Source: Bacilli bacterium
GTDB lineage: Bacteria; Bacillota_I; Bacilli_A; RF39; UBA660
Reading direction: 5' to 3'
Assembly (NCBI GenBank): GCA_900769695.1
Contig: CAAGHO010000015.1
Location: 1 to 21,208 of the forward strand
Length of the DNA: 21,208 nt
In this document: positions 13,872-21,208 of the stretch, in pieces
Position numbering within the stretch: the first letter of the stretch is position 1
How the letters are laid out: every line of letters begins with the position of its first letter
Made by a program: the position numbers and the translations under genes
Notes under the pieces: generated by a model
Databases searched by the model: none
What the model was told of the DNA's origin: nothing
Seen by the model: the letters and a program-made list of their open reading frames with translations, nothing else

Positions 13872-16145
13872 ATGAAAAAAAACATGAAGAAGAGTAAAAA
13901 CAAAGTAATAAAATCATCAATTATTCTATTACTTTTAATAGTAGGGGTATGTTTCTTGTTTGTTCCAATCTTTAAAAATTTAAACTTTGGATTAGACTTA
14001 CAAGGAGGATTTGAGGTTTTATATAAAGTAGAAAGTATAGATGGATCTAAAATGAATAAAGAAAAACTTACTGCTACTTATAAAACTTTAAGTAAAAGAA
14101 TTGATGCTTTAGGTGTCAATGAACCAGAAATCATTTTAGAAGGAAATGATAAAATTAGAGTAAAACTTGCAGGAGTAAAAGATGCTGATAGTGCTAGACG
14201 TCAATTATCAACTGTTGCAACTTTATCATTTCGTGATACAAACGATAAACTTTTAATGTCTAGTGACGTTTTAAAAGCAGGAGCAGCAAAGGTTTCTCAA
14301 GATTCTAGTGGAAATCCGGCTGTACTTCTTAGTGTTAAAGATAAAGATAAATTCTATGATGTTACTAATAAACTATCTAAACAAAGTAATAATACTATGG
14401 TAATTTGGTTAGATTATGAAGATGGTGTTAATAGTTACCAGAATGAGAAATCAACATGTGGTAGTGATTCATCTAGTTGTTTAAGTGCTGCTACTGTTTC
14501 TCAAGGATTTGCATCAGATGTAATTATTCAAGGTAAATTTAGTGAAGAAGAAGTTGAAAATTTAGTAGATTTAATTAATAGTGGTTCATTACCATCTAAA
14601 GTTACAGAACTTTCTTCCAAAACTGTAGGAGCATCATTTGGTGATGCAACATTATCAAAAACTTTAGTTGCTGGAATAGTTGGAGTTTTGGCAATTATAA
14701 TTTTAATGATAGTTACATATCATTTTGCAGGATTCATTTCTAGTATTGCAATTATTCTTTATACATTCCTAGTATTTGCAGTATTTTGGTTAATAGGAGG
14801 AGTTCTAACATTACCTGGAATTGCAGCTTTAGTATTAGGTATTGGTATGGCAGTAGATGCTAATGTTATTACATTTTCACGTGTTAAAGATGAACTATAT
14901 AGTGGTAAGAGTTTAAAACATGCCTTTAAAGAAGGAACTAAGACATCTTTAAGAGCAATACTTGATTCTAACCTTACAACACTATTAGTTGCTGTAATTA
15001 TGTTCTACTTTGGAGAAAGTAGTGTTAAAGGTTTTGCAACAGTATTAATTATAACTATCATGGTTACAATGTTTACAATGGTGTTTATTACAAGAGTTTT
15101 ATTAAAATTATTTATAAAGACAGGATTCTTTGATGATAAAACAGAATTATTTATTAAAGTTAAAAAAGAAGATATGCCAGATGTAAGTAAAAGTGAAGAA
15201 GTTAAGGTTGTTCCATTTAAAAATGTTAATTTCTTAAATAAGACAAAATTTTTCGCAACATTATCAGTGTTAATCATTTTAATTGGAACAGTTGTTTTTG
15301 CAACAAAAGGATTTAATTTAAGTGTTGATTATCAAGCAGGTAGTGATATTACTCTTGACTATGATAAGACAGTAAAAGAATCTAATTTAAAGAAAGATTT
15401 AAAAGAATTAAAACTTAATCTTACTGATATTACTGTTACTGATAAAGAAGCAATTATTAAAGTAAATAATGTTTTAAGTACTAAAAAGATTAATGAAGTT
15501 CAAAAATATTTTGAAGAAAAATATGATGCTAAAGTTAATATTGGTGTTGTTTCTAACGTAGTAAAAGAAGAACTTATTAAAAATGCAATCTTTTCCGTAT
15601 TACTTGCAATGATAGGAATTGCTATATATATATCTATTAGATTTAAATTTAGTTATGCTATTTCATCAGTTGTAGCTTTATTACATGATGTATTAATGAT
15701 TTTTGCCTTATTTGCAATATTTAGATTAGAAGTATCAACTATGTTCATTGCAGCAGTTTTAGCAATCATTGGATATTCAATAAATGATACAATTGTATGT
15801 TTTGATAGAATTAGAGAAAATATTGCTAAGGCTAAGAAAATTACAAGTGAAAACTTATTAGAAATCTGTAATTTAAGTATTAGAGAAACATTTGCAAGAT
15901 CAATATATACATCTATTACCACATTACTACCAATACTTGCTTTAATTTTCTTAGGATCAAGTGGTATTTTAACATTTAATTTAGCAATGTTATTTGGACT
16001 TATTTCAGGTACTTATTCATCAATTTTCATAGCAACAAGCTTATTTGCATATCTTGAAAAGAAAAGTATGAAAAAACCTATTAAGAAGAAAAAAGTTTAT
16101 AAAGATGATTATGAAGAAAAGAAAGTAGAGGGAGTTAATTGCTAA
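13872..16145 (+). CDS. secDF: Fused protein translocase subunit SecDF
   Basis: A 757-residue fusion of SecD and SecF, the Bacillus-type arrangement. This RND-family membrane protein uses the proton gradient to help Sec-exported proteins leave the translocon. The SecD half shows helix 1 (about 14-33), the D1 motif GLDLQGGFEV (40-49), a periplasm-type domain, and helices starting at TLSKTLVAGIVGV with the GIGMAVDANVI motif. The SecF half begins at about residue 455, with VDYQAGSDI and later IGYSINDTIVCFDRIREN. A hydrophilic insert in the first outer domain carries C196 and C203 (CGSDSSSC). The start at 13872 uses GAAGAGGTG; an in-frame GTG at 13863 overlaps comN and is rejected. It is intact. 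Confidence 0.95.
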   Translation: MKKNMKKSKNKVIKSSIILLLLIVGVCFLFVPIFKNLNFGLDLQGGFEVLYKVESIDGSKMNKEKLTATYKTLSKRIDALGVNEPEIILEGNDKIRVKLAGVKDADSARRQLSTVATLSFRDTNDKLLMSSDVLKAGAAKVSQDSSGNPAVLLSVKDKDKFYDVTNKLSKQSNNTMVIWLDYEDGVNSYQNEKSTCGSDSSSCLSAATVSQGFASDVIIQGKFSEEEVENLVDLINSGSLPSKVTELSSKTVGASFGDATLSKTLVAGIVGVLAIIILMIVTYHFAGFISSIAIILYTFLVFAVFWLIGGVLTLPGIAALVLGIGMAVDANVITFSRVKDELYSGKSLKHAFKEGTKTSLRAILDSNLTTLLVAVIMFYFGESSVKGFATVLIITIMVTMFTMVFITRVLLKLFIKTGFFDDKTELFIKVKKEDMPDVSKSEEVKVVPFKNVNFLNKTKFFATLSVLIILIGTVVFATKGFNLSVDYQAGSDITLDYDKTVKESNLKKDLKELKLNLTDITVTDKEAIIKVNNVLSTKKINEVQKYFEEKYDAKVNIGVVSNVVKEELIKNAIFSVLLAMIGIAIYISIRFKFSYAISSVVALLHDVLMIFALFAIFRLEVSTMFIAAVLAIIGYSINDTIVCFDRIRENIAKAKKITSENLLEICNLSIRETFARSIYTSITTLLPILALIFLGSSGILTFNLAMLFGLISGTYSSIFIATSLFAYLEKKSMKKPIKKKKVYKDDYEEKKVEGVNC

Positions 16146-16162
16146 GGAGGTGATGCCCCTTG
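16144..16162 (+). promoter_or_regulatory. Extended Shine-Dalgarno site and TTG start of relA
   Basis: AAGGAGGTGAT at 16144-16154 is complementary to 11 bases of the usual 16S rRNA 3' end. It overlaps the secDF stop codon and sits 5 bases before a TTG start at 16160. A nearer ATG at 16153 is in another frame and meets a stop after four codons. Confidence 0.7.
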
Positions 16163-18322
16163 ACTAAACAAAAAGATAATGTAACCATTGATGATTTAGT
16201 AGTTAGATTAAAAACTTATATTGATAGTGAGGATGAAATTAATGAAATAATTAGATCTTATGAGTTTGCCGCTAAAATGCATAAAGAACAATTTCGTAAG
16301 AGTGGTGAACCATATATAATTCATCCTATTAATGTAGCAATTATCCTAACTACAATATATGCTGACGCTGATACAATTAAAGCGGCACTTTTACATGATG
16401 TTTTAGAAGATACTGAGTGTAGCCCTGAACAAATGGAAGAATTATTTGGATTAGAAGTTACTAAATTAGTTCAGGGAGTCACTAAATTATCAAAAATTCA
16501 CTTTTCTACTGAAAATGAATATTTAATTGACTATTACAAAAAGATAATTGTAGGTATTAGTGAAGATGTTAGAGTAATTATTATAAAACTTGCTGATCGT
16601 CTTCATAATATGAGAACTTTATGGGCACTACCTGAGGCTAAACAAAAAATAAAAGCCAAAGAGTCGTTAGAGATTCTTGCTCCTATCGCACATCACTTAG
16701 GTATTCATAAAATCAAAAGTGAACTAGAAGATTTATCTTTAAGATATCTAAAACCAGATGTTTTCTATGATATAGCTGAAAAGTTAAATAAAACAAAACT
16801 AGAACGTGATAAAACAGTTTACGAGATGATGGATGAAGTTACTAGTTTATTAACAGAACATAATATTGTTCATGAAATAAAAGGACGTTCTAAGAGTATT
16901 TATAGTATTTATAATAAATTAAATAAAGGTAAAAAATTCAGTGATATATATGATTTATTGGCACTTCGTATTTTAGTTAATACCGAACAAGAATGTTATT
17001 TAGCTCTTGGTATAATTCATTCTAAATTTAGACCACTTCCTAAACGATTTAAAGATTATATTGCTATGCCAAAACCAAATATGTATCAGTCTTTACATAC
17101 AACTGTTTTTGGTCTTGATGGTTACTTATTTGAAATTCAAATAAGAACTTATGATATGGATGAAGTTGCTGAAAATGGTATTGCTTCTCACTGGGCATAT
17201 AAAGAAAATAAAGATGCCAAAGCTAATATGCAATCAACAACAGAACAAAAACTACAATTTTTTAAAGCTATTATGGATTTAAATAACGACAAGATGAGTA
17301 GTGAAGACTTTGTACATAGTGTTAAAGATGAAGTTTTAAATAATAATATTTATGTATTTACACCTAAAGGTGATGTTATAGAATTACCTAAGGGAGCAAC
17401 TCCAATTGACTTTGCTTATAAAGTCCATACTAAAGTTGGAGAAACAACTGTAGGAGCAATTGTAAATAATAGTATCGTTCCTCTAAATTATGAATTAAAA
17501 AATAATGATATTGTAAAAATCAATACAAATAAAAATTCAACACCATCTAAAGAATGGTTAAATATAGTAAAAGCAACACAAACCAAAAATAAAATTAAAA
17601 GTTATTTTTCTAAGAATGAAAGAGAAATCTATATTGAAAGAGGAAAGTATGCCTTAGAAAAAGAATTACGTAAGAGAAAATTAAGTTTTTCAGAATTTTT
17701 CAATGATGAAAATACAAAAAAGATTTTGGATACTCTTAAGGTATCAAATATAGATGAGATTTATTTATGTGTTGGTAATAACAAAACAAGTGCAAACACT
17801 GTAGTAAATATAATTGATAAATATAAAGAAGTAATTCCACCAAAAGTTGTAAAGATGGCACCTAAGGTTAATTTTGATTCTGATACAGACTTGATTGTTT
17901 CTGGAATTGATAAGGTAAGAGTTAATCTTGCTAACTGTTGTAATCCTGTATTTGGTGATGATATTATAGGATATATCACTAGAGGTAATGGAATTAGTGT
18001 TCATCGTTCCAATTGTCATAATATTTCTATACTTGATGATAGAATGGTCAGCGTTAAATGGAATGAGTTATCAAATAAAGAAAAACGTTATTTAACATCG
18101 CTTGTAATTTATACGGATGATTTAGATAATAGAATGGCTGATATTGTAAGTAAAACATCAATGATGAATATTAATATTGATGGAATTAGGACTATTGGAA
18201 AAGAAAAAGGTATCATTTATGCAATAGATGTTTATGTTAGAGATTTAGAACAATTAGATAAATTATTAATGGAATATAACAAATTAACATATATTATAAA
18301 AGTAGAAAGGCTTATGAAATGA
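16160..18322 (+). CDS. relA: Bifunctional (p)ppGpp synthetase/hydrolase, RelA/SpoT (Rel)
   Basis: A 720-residue long RSH enzyme that makes and degrades the stringent alarmone. The HD hydrolase domain has H55, H79-D80 in LLHDVLEDT, and D146/N150 in KLADRLHNMR. The synthetase domain has GRSKSIYSIYNK, D265 in IYDLLALR, and E325 in FEIQIRT. The RFKD motif at 296-299 is the one found in bifunctional enzymes, so both activities are expected. The regulatory half has a TGS domain (from about 385, IYVFTPKGDVIELP), a zinc/RIS region with NCCNP and HRSNC, and a C-terminal ACT domain. The start is TTG with an exceptionally long ribosome binding site. The stop overlaps dtd by 4 bases, as in Bacillus. Confidence 0.96.
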   Translation: MTKQKDNVTIDDLVVRLKTYIDSEDEINEIIRSYEFAAKMHKEQFRKSGEPYIIHPINVAIILTTIYADADTIKAALLHDVLEDTECSPEQMEELFGLEVTKLVQGVTKLSKIHFSTENEYLIDYYKKIIVGISEDVRVIIIKLADRLHNMRTLWALPEAKQKIKAKESLEILAPIAHHLGIHKIKSELEDLSLRYLKPDVFYDIAEKLNKTKLERDKTVYEMMDEVTSLLTEHNIVHEIKGRSKSIYSIYNKLNKGKKFSDIYDLLALRILVNTEQECYLALGIIHSKFRPLPKRFKDYIAMPKPNMYQSLHTTVFGLDGYLFEIQIRTYDMDEVAENGIASHWAYKENKDAKANMQSTTEQKLQFFKAIMDLNNDKMSSEDFVHSVKDEVLNNNIYVFTPKGDVIELPKGATPIDFAYKVHTKVGETTVGAIVNNSIVPLNYELKNNDIVKINTNKNSTPSKEWLNIVKATQTKNKIKSYFSKNEREIYIERGKYALEKELRKRKLSFSEFFNDENTKKILDTLKVSNIDEIYLCVGNNKTSANTVVNIIDKYKEVIPPKVVKMAPKVNFDSDTDLIVSGIDKVRVNLANCCNPVFGDDIIGYITRGNGISVHRSNCHNISILDDRMVSVKWNELSNKEKRYLTSLVIYTDDLDNRMADIVSKTSMMNINIDGIRTIGKEKGIIYAIDVYVRDLEQLDKLLMEYNKLTYIIKVERLMK

Positions 18323-18753
18323 GAGTTTTAGTTCAAAGAAGTAAGTCTTCTTCTGTTTTAGTAGATGATAAAGTAGTAGGAAAAATTGATTTTGGATATG
18401 TTTTACTTGTGGGGTTTACTGATACTGATACAAAAGAAAAAATAGATAAAATGATTAGAAAAATCCTACATCTAAGAATTTTTGATGATAATAACGGTGT
18501 TATGAATGAGTCGATTTTAGATCATAATGGAAGTATTTTATCAGTATCTCAATTTACTCTATATGCTGATGCTAAAAAAGGAAATAGGCCTAGTTATATT
18601 AAAGCTTTAAATAGCAAAGATGCTATCAAATTATATGACTATTTTAATCAAAAATTGAGTGAATATATTAAAGTTGAAACAGGTGTTTTTGGTGAAAATA
18701 TGCAAGTAAATATTACCAATGATGGACCCATTACAATACTTTTAGAGGAGTGA
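18319..18753 (+). CDS. dtd: D-aminoacyl-tRNA deacylase
   Basis: A 144-residue enzyme that removes D-amino acids wrongly attached to tRNA, and also Gly from tRNA-Ala. The N-terminal RVLVQRSKSSSVLVD strand, the active-site motif SQFTLYA and the C-terminal NDGPITILLE (usual form NxGPVT) are all visible, and the length is normal. It overlaps relA by 4 bases (ATGA). The relA-dtd pairing is widespread in Firmicutes. The next gene's Shine-Dalgarno site lies within its last codons. Confidence 0.95.
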   Translation: MRVLVQRSKSSSVLVDDKVVGKIDFGYVLLVGFTDTDTKEKIDKMIRKILHLRIFDDNNGVMNESILDHNGSILSVSQFTLYADAKKGNRPSYIKALNSKDAIKLYDYFNQKLSEYIKVETGVFGENMQVNITNDGPITILLEE

Positions 18754-18758
18754 AGAAA

Positions 18759-19817
18759 ATGTTTTCTAATAAATTAAATTATAAATTAATTAATTTTACA
18801 GCTTTGATGTTACTCTTATATATAGGTTTTTCAAATGTAGAGATTTGGCTTGATGTTTTAAATGCTGCAACAGGAATGTTACTGCCATTTATTCTAGCTT
18901 TTGCTTTTGCGTATGCTTTAGAGCCAGTTATAAATATGCTAAAGAAAAAAGGTCTAAAAGAAGGTCTTGCTGTTCTTATAATTACTATGACAGTAGTTTT
19001 AATAGTAGTAGCACTTTTAGTTGTAACTTTACCACTTGTTTATGATCAATTAGTACTCCTTTCTAAAAATATATTACAAATATCAAAAGATTTCGGAGAA
19101 CAATTTAATATTAATTTTGGTAATTTTGATTTAAAACTTGCAGATTATTTAAATACAATGACTAAGGATTTGGGAAATATTTTAAGTCAAGGTACAGTTA
19201 CTGTAGTTAATAAATCATTTGATTTTCTAGCTAAATTTATATTAGGATTTATCGCTTGGATTTACTTTTTAGCTGATATGGATAATATTAGAGATAAAGT
19301 AAAAGAAGTTACTAAAACAATATCTGATAAGTTCTTTAATTATATAAAATGCTTAGATACCGAAATTGGAAATTATATTAAGGGTTTATCAATATTTATG
19401 ATAATTCAATTTGTAGAGTATTCTTTTCTATTTTGGTTAGTTGGACATCCAAACTGGTTATTGCTTGGAATACTTGCGTCTGTTACAACTATAATCCCAT
19501 ACTTTGGTGGCTTAATTACTAATATTATTGGTATTATAACTGCTTGTGTTGTATCAAAACCAGTTTTAATTGGAACAATAATTATTTGTTTGGTATTCCC
19601 ACAATTAGATGGTTATGTAATATCTCCTCGAATTTATGGTAAAACCAATAATGTTAATCCTTTAATCACAATAATAGCTGTTTCACTTGGTGGTAGTTTA
19701 GGCGGAATACTTGGTATAGTAGCAGCTCTACCAATTTATTTATTAATAAGATCAACATATCATTTTTATCATAATGATTTTAGAAAGAGTGTAAAAAACA
19801 TTAAGAAGAGTATTTAA
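18759..19817 (+). CDS. AI-2E family transporter (PerM/YdiK-like)
   Basis: A 352-residue membrane protein with about eight helices, including a long N-terminal hydrophobic block (15-65, 70-95). A cytoplasmic or outer amphipathic stretch follows at about 100-150, and then a C-terminal group of helices. The family signature near the end is NPLITIIAVSLGGSLGGILGIVAALPIY. Members have been linked to export of autoinducer-2 or to ion/solute exchange; the substrate here is unknown. The start at 18759 has AGAGGAG at 18744-18750. An in-frame GTG at 18750 would lie within that site. It is the last gene of the comN-secDF-relA-dtd operon. No clear hairpin follows it, only T-rich sequence at 19850-19861. 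Confidence 0.9.
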   Translation: MFSNKLNYKLINFTALMLLLYIGFSNVEIWLDVLNAATGMLLPFILAFAFAYALEPVINMLKKKGLKEGLAVLIITMTVVLIVVALLVVTLPLVYDQLVLLSKNILQISKDFGEQFNINFGNFDLKLADYLNTMTKDLGNILSQGTVTVVNKSFDFLAKFILGFIAWIYFLADMDNIRDKVKEVTKTISDKFFNYIKCLDTEIGNYIKGLSIFMIIQFVEYSFLFWLVGHPNWLLLGILASVTTIIPYFGGLITNIIGIITACVVSKPVLIGTIIICLVFPQLDGYVISPRIYGKTNNVNPLITIIAVSLGGSLGGILGIVAALPIYLLIRSTYHFYHNDFRKSVKNIKKSI

Positions 19818-19849
19818 AAAATTGGTCTAAAAAAAGTATAAACTCCCGC

Positions 19850-19879
19850 TTGATTTTTTTTATCTGGGGTGGGTATAAT
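19850..19879 (+). promoter_or_regulatory. Promoter of the secreted fibre-like gene
   Basis: TTGATT at 19850-19855 and TATAAT at 19874-19879 are separated by 18 bases. The spacer contains a T run and a G-rich tract (GGGGTGGG at 19866-19873), unusual in this AT-rich sequence. Transcription would start near 19886, about 30 bases before the ATG at 19916. The gene therefore has its own promoter, separate from the upstream operon. Confidence 0.6.
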
Positions 19880-19915
19880 AGTCTTAGATATATAGTAAAA
19901 TAGGTGATGTCTAGG

Positions 19916-20824
19916 ATGAGAGATAAAAGAAAAATTATTTTAATTTTAACAGTGGGTTTTATAATGGGACTATCGTTATCGGGGATTGGAACTTATGCAG
20001 CAACAACATATGCGATAAGTGCTACAAAGATAAGTTATTCAGATAATTCTAATTTAGGAGCAGATAATGTTCAAGCAGCAATCGATGGAACTTGTACAAA
20101 GTTTTCAAGTCAGTTAACTAATTTAAAAAATGAAGTAAAAACAGAAACTATTAATGAAATGTATCCAGTAGGAAGTATTTATATATCAACATCAATTTCA
20201 ACAGCTTCAGAGTTAGAAAAAACTTTAGGAGTTGGAACTTGGGAGTCGTATGCTTCAGGTAAAACTTTAGTTGGTGTAGGTACAGGAACAGATAGCAACT
20301 CAGTTTCAAAAACATTTAAGATAAATGAAACAGGAGGCGAATATACTCATAATTTAACTACATCTGAAATTCCAAGTCATTCACACACCATACCGTCTTT
20401 AAGTGGAAGTACATCTTCAACTGGTAGCGGATATTCACTTAGTCATACTTGTGAAACAAAAACAACGGGTTCAAATGGTAGTCATAGTCATAGGGTTATT
20501 GCAAATACATCATATGGTGTTCCTATTTATAAGATAGATGGTAATATATATAGAGGCTTTATATCTTCTCCATCTTCAGGTAGTTTATATACTTGGATGA
20601 CTGGTGTTCATGACAGCATAGGATATTATGATAGTAACACTGGCGTCAATGGGGAACACACACATAGTTATGCTGATTGTTATTTAAATGGTTTAAGCGG
20701 AGTTGAGGCACATGCACATACAGTATCAACAACAGCAGCAACTACAGAGAAAGTTGGTGGAAGTGAGGCTCATAACAATATTCAACCATATTTGGCTGTT
20801 TATATGTATAAAAGAACAAAGTGA
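19916..20824 (+). CDS. Secreted protein with phage tail-fibre-like C-terminal region
   Basis: A 302-residue protein. Residues 1-33 look like a signal peptide: KRK, then a hydrophobic run, then a likely cut after TYA (26-28) or TYA (31-33). A linker (ATKISYSDNSNLGADNVQAAID) and a short coiled coil (about 60-82) follow. From residue 83 the protein resembles phage tail-collar/short-fibre proteins: YPVGSIYIS, GTWE, GKTLVGVG, then PSHSHT, and the ending GGSEAHNNIQPYLAVYMYKR. It has four His-x-His pairs (155/157, 190/192, 248/250, 266/268), a motif that binds metal along the axis of trimeric phage fibres such as T4 gp12. It has no phage neighbours. It may be a surface adhesin built from a fibre module. 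The start uses AGGTGAT at 19902-19908. Architecture is clear; function is inferred. Confidence 0.82.
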   Translation: MRDKRKIILILTVGFIMGLSLSGIGTYAATTYAISATKISYSDNSNLGADNVQAAIDGTCTKFSSQLTNLKNEVKTETINEMYPVGSIYISTSISTASELEKTLGVGTWESYASGKTLVGVGTGTDSNSVSKTFKINETGGEYTHNLTTSEIPSHSHTIPSLSGSTSSTGSGYSLSHTCETKTTGSNGSHSHRVIANTSYGVPIYKIDGNIYRGFISSPSSGSLYTWMTGVHDSIGYYDSNTGVNGEHTHSYADCYLNGLSGVEAHAHTVSTTAATTEKVGGSEAHNNIQPYLAVYMYKRTK

Positions 20825-20903
20825 TTATATAACTTTAATTAGTATAGATTAAAAAATTAGATAAAATGTATCAGGAAAACTCCAATTAAAAGACAATAAT
20901 ATT

Positions 20904-20940
20904 ATAGAAGGAAAAATGCTTTCCTTCTATTTTTTGTTTT
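20904..20940 (+). terminator. Strong intrinsic terminator
   Basis: A perfect 11-bp stem, ATAGAAGGAAA (20904-20914) and TTTCCTTCTAT (20920-20930), with loop AATGC, is followed by TTTTTGTTTT (20931-20940). It ends transcription of the fibre-like gene about 80 bases after its stop; the sequence between (20825-20903) shows nothing else. Confidence 0.9.
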
Positions 20941-20964
20941 GGATAAAGGAAAGGAAGTGGCGAT

Positions 20965-21208
20965 ATGTCTGAAACAATAAGCAAATTTTATACTTGTAGA
21001 AATGATCGAGCCTTTAAGGAAGTGTTCATGAAAGAAGAAAGCAAGGATATTCTAACTAAATTATTAGAATCAATTCTAGATGTAAAGATAGAGGATATTG
21101 AGTTTTTAAATCTAGAAAGAAATGTTGATAATATTCATGTTAGAAGAAAACACTTTGATTTATTTTTAAAAACTAATATAGGAAAGATTCAAGTAGAAGT
21201 AAATGCAG
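20965..21208 (+). CDS. Rpn-family PD-(D/E)XK nuclease/putative transposase, N-terminal part
   Basis: The first 81 residues of a gene that continues beyond the window. The opening CRNDRAFKEVFMKEESKDILTKLLE, then DIEFLNLE, and RRKHFDLFLKTN leading to IQVEVNA, fit the Rpn (recombination-promoting nuclease) family. There the Asp and the E-x-N/Q pair form part of a PD-(D/E)XK active site; here D65 and E78 are candidates. Rpn-type genes are often scattered in several copies in gut Firmicutes and may mediate RecA-independent recombination or phage defence. The start is supported by AAGGAAGTGG (20951-20960). It lies after a terminator and probably has its own promoter. The C-terminal half cannot be judged. 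Confidence 0.78.
   Translation, partial: MSETISKFYTCRNDRAFKEVFMKEESKDILTKLLESILDVKIEDIEFLNLERNVDNIHVRRKHFDLFLKTNIGKIQVEVNA

Noticed and set aside
15005..15277. Minus-strand open frame inside secDF
   Set aside because: Antisense to a conserved, intact membrane protein gene; no ribosome binding site or recognisable motif.
17761..18019. Two minus-strand open frames inside relA
   Set aside because: They overlap each other and the conserved RIS region of relA; compositional by-products.
19818..19862. Terminator for the AI-2E-family gene
   Set aside because: There is a T run at 19854-19861 but no convincing stem before it; the short AAG/CTT pairing is too weak.

Overview
The window looks like a chromosomal segment of a low-GC, cell-walled Firmicute. 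It is AT-rich throughout, its Shine-Dalgarno sites are strong and purine-rich, and many genes overlap by 4 to 11 bases. TGA is used as a stop (for example at the ends of the response regulator, RNase HII, the unknown protein after topA, relA and the last complete gene) and Trp is TGG, so this is not the Mycoplasma code. Gene content and order resemble Bacillus. Extreme AT bias together with secreted tail-fibre-like and Rpn-type genes suggests a gut Bacilli or Erysipelotrichia-type lineage, but that assignment is inference.

Region 1 (1-4980) is cell envelope. It holds the tail of a peptidoglycan glycosyltransferase and then a complete Bce-type antimicrobial-peptide detoxification module: response regulator, intramembrane-sensing kinase, ABC ATPase and large-loop permease. 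A perfect BceR-type operator lies in the gap before the ATPase gene. Region 2 (4980-5940) is a small island: a minus-strand XRE regulator with its own repeated operator-like sites, and a membrane-anchored ORF whose C-terminal part resembles the tail of a large serine recombinase.

Region 3 (5940-13570) is housekeeping: rbgA, rnhB, a DHH phosphoesterase, a GNAT acetyltransferase, topA, an unknown 365-residue protein and xerC. The order rbgA-rnhB-...-topA-X-xerC follows Bacillus, with the unknown gene where Bacillus has trmFO. The RNase HII has an extra N-terminal domain that looks like a nucleotidyltransferase fold. Region 4 (13580-19820) is a likely operon of a ComN-like gene, secDF, relA, dtd and an AI-2E-family permease, again in Bacillus-like order, covering protein export, (p)ppGpp signalling and D-aminoacyl-tRNA editing.

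Region 5 (19840-21208) is accessory. It has its own promoter, a secreted protein with a phage tail-fibre-like C-terminal region rich in His-x-His motifs, a strong terminator, and the start of an Rpn/PD-(D/E)XK family gene cut by the window edge.

I saw no tRNA, rRNA, CRISPR array or complete insertion sequence. No gene-free stretch exceeds 300 bases. The most unusual items are the nucleotidyltransferase-like/RNase HII fusion, the recombinase-tail membrane protein beside the XRE gene, the secreted HxH fibre protein, and several terminators whose hairpin loop or stem contains the upstream gene's stop codon.
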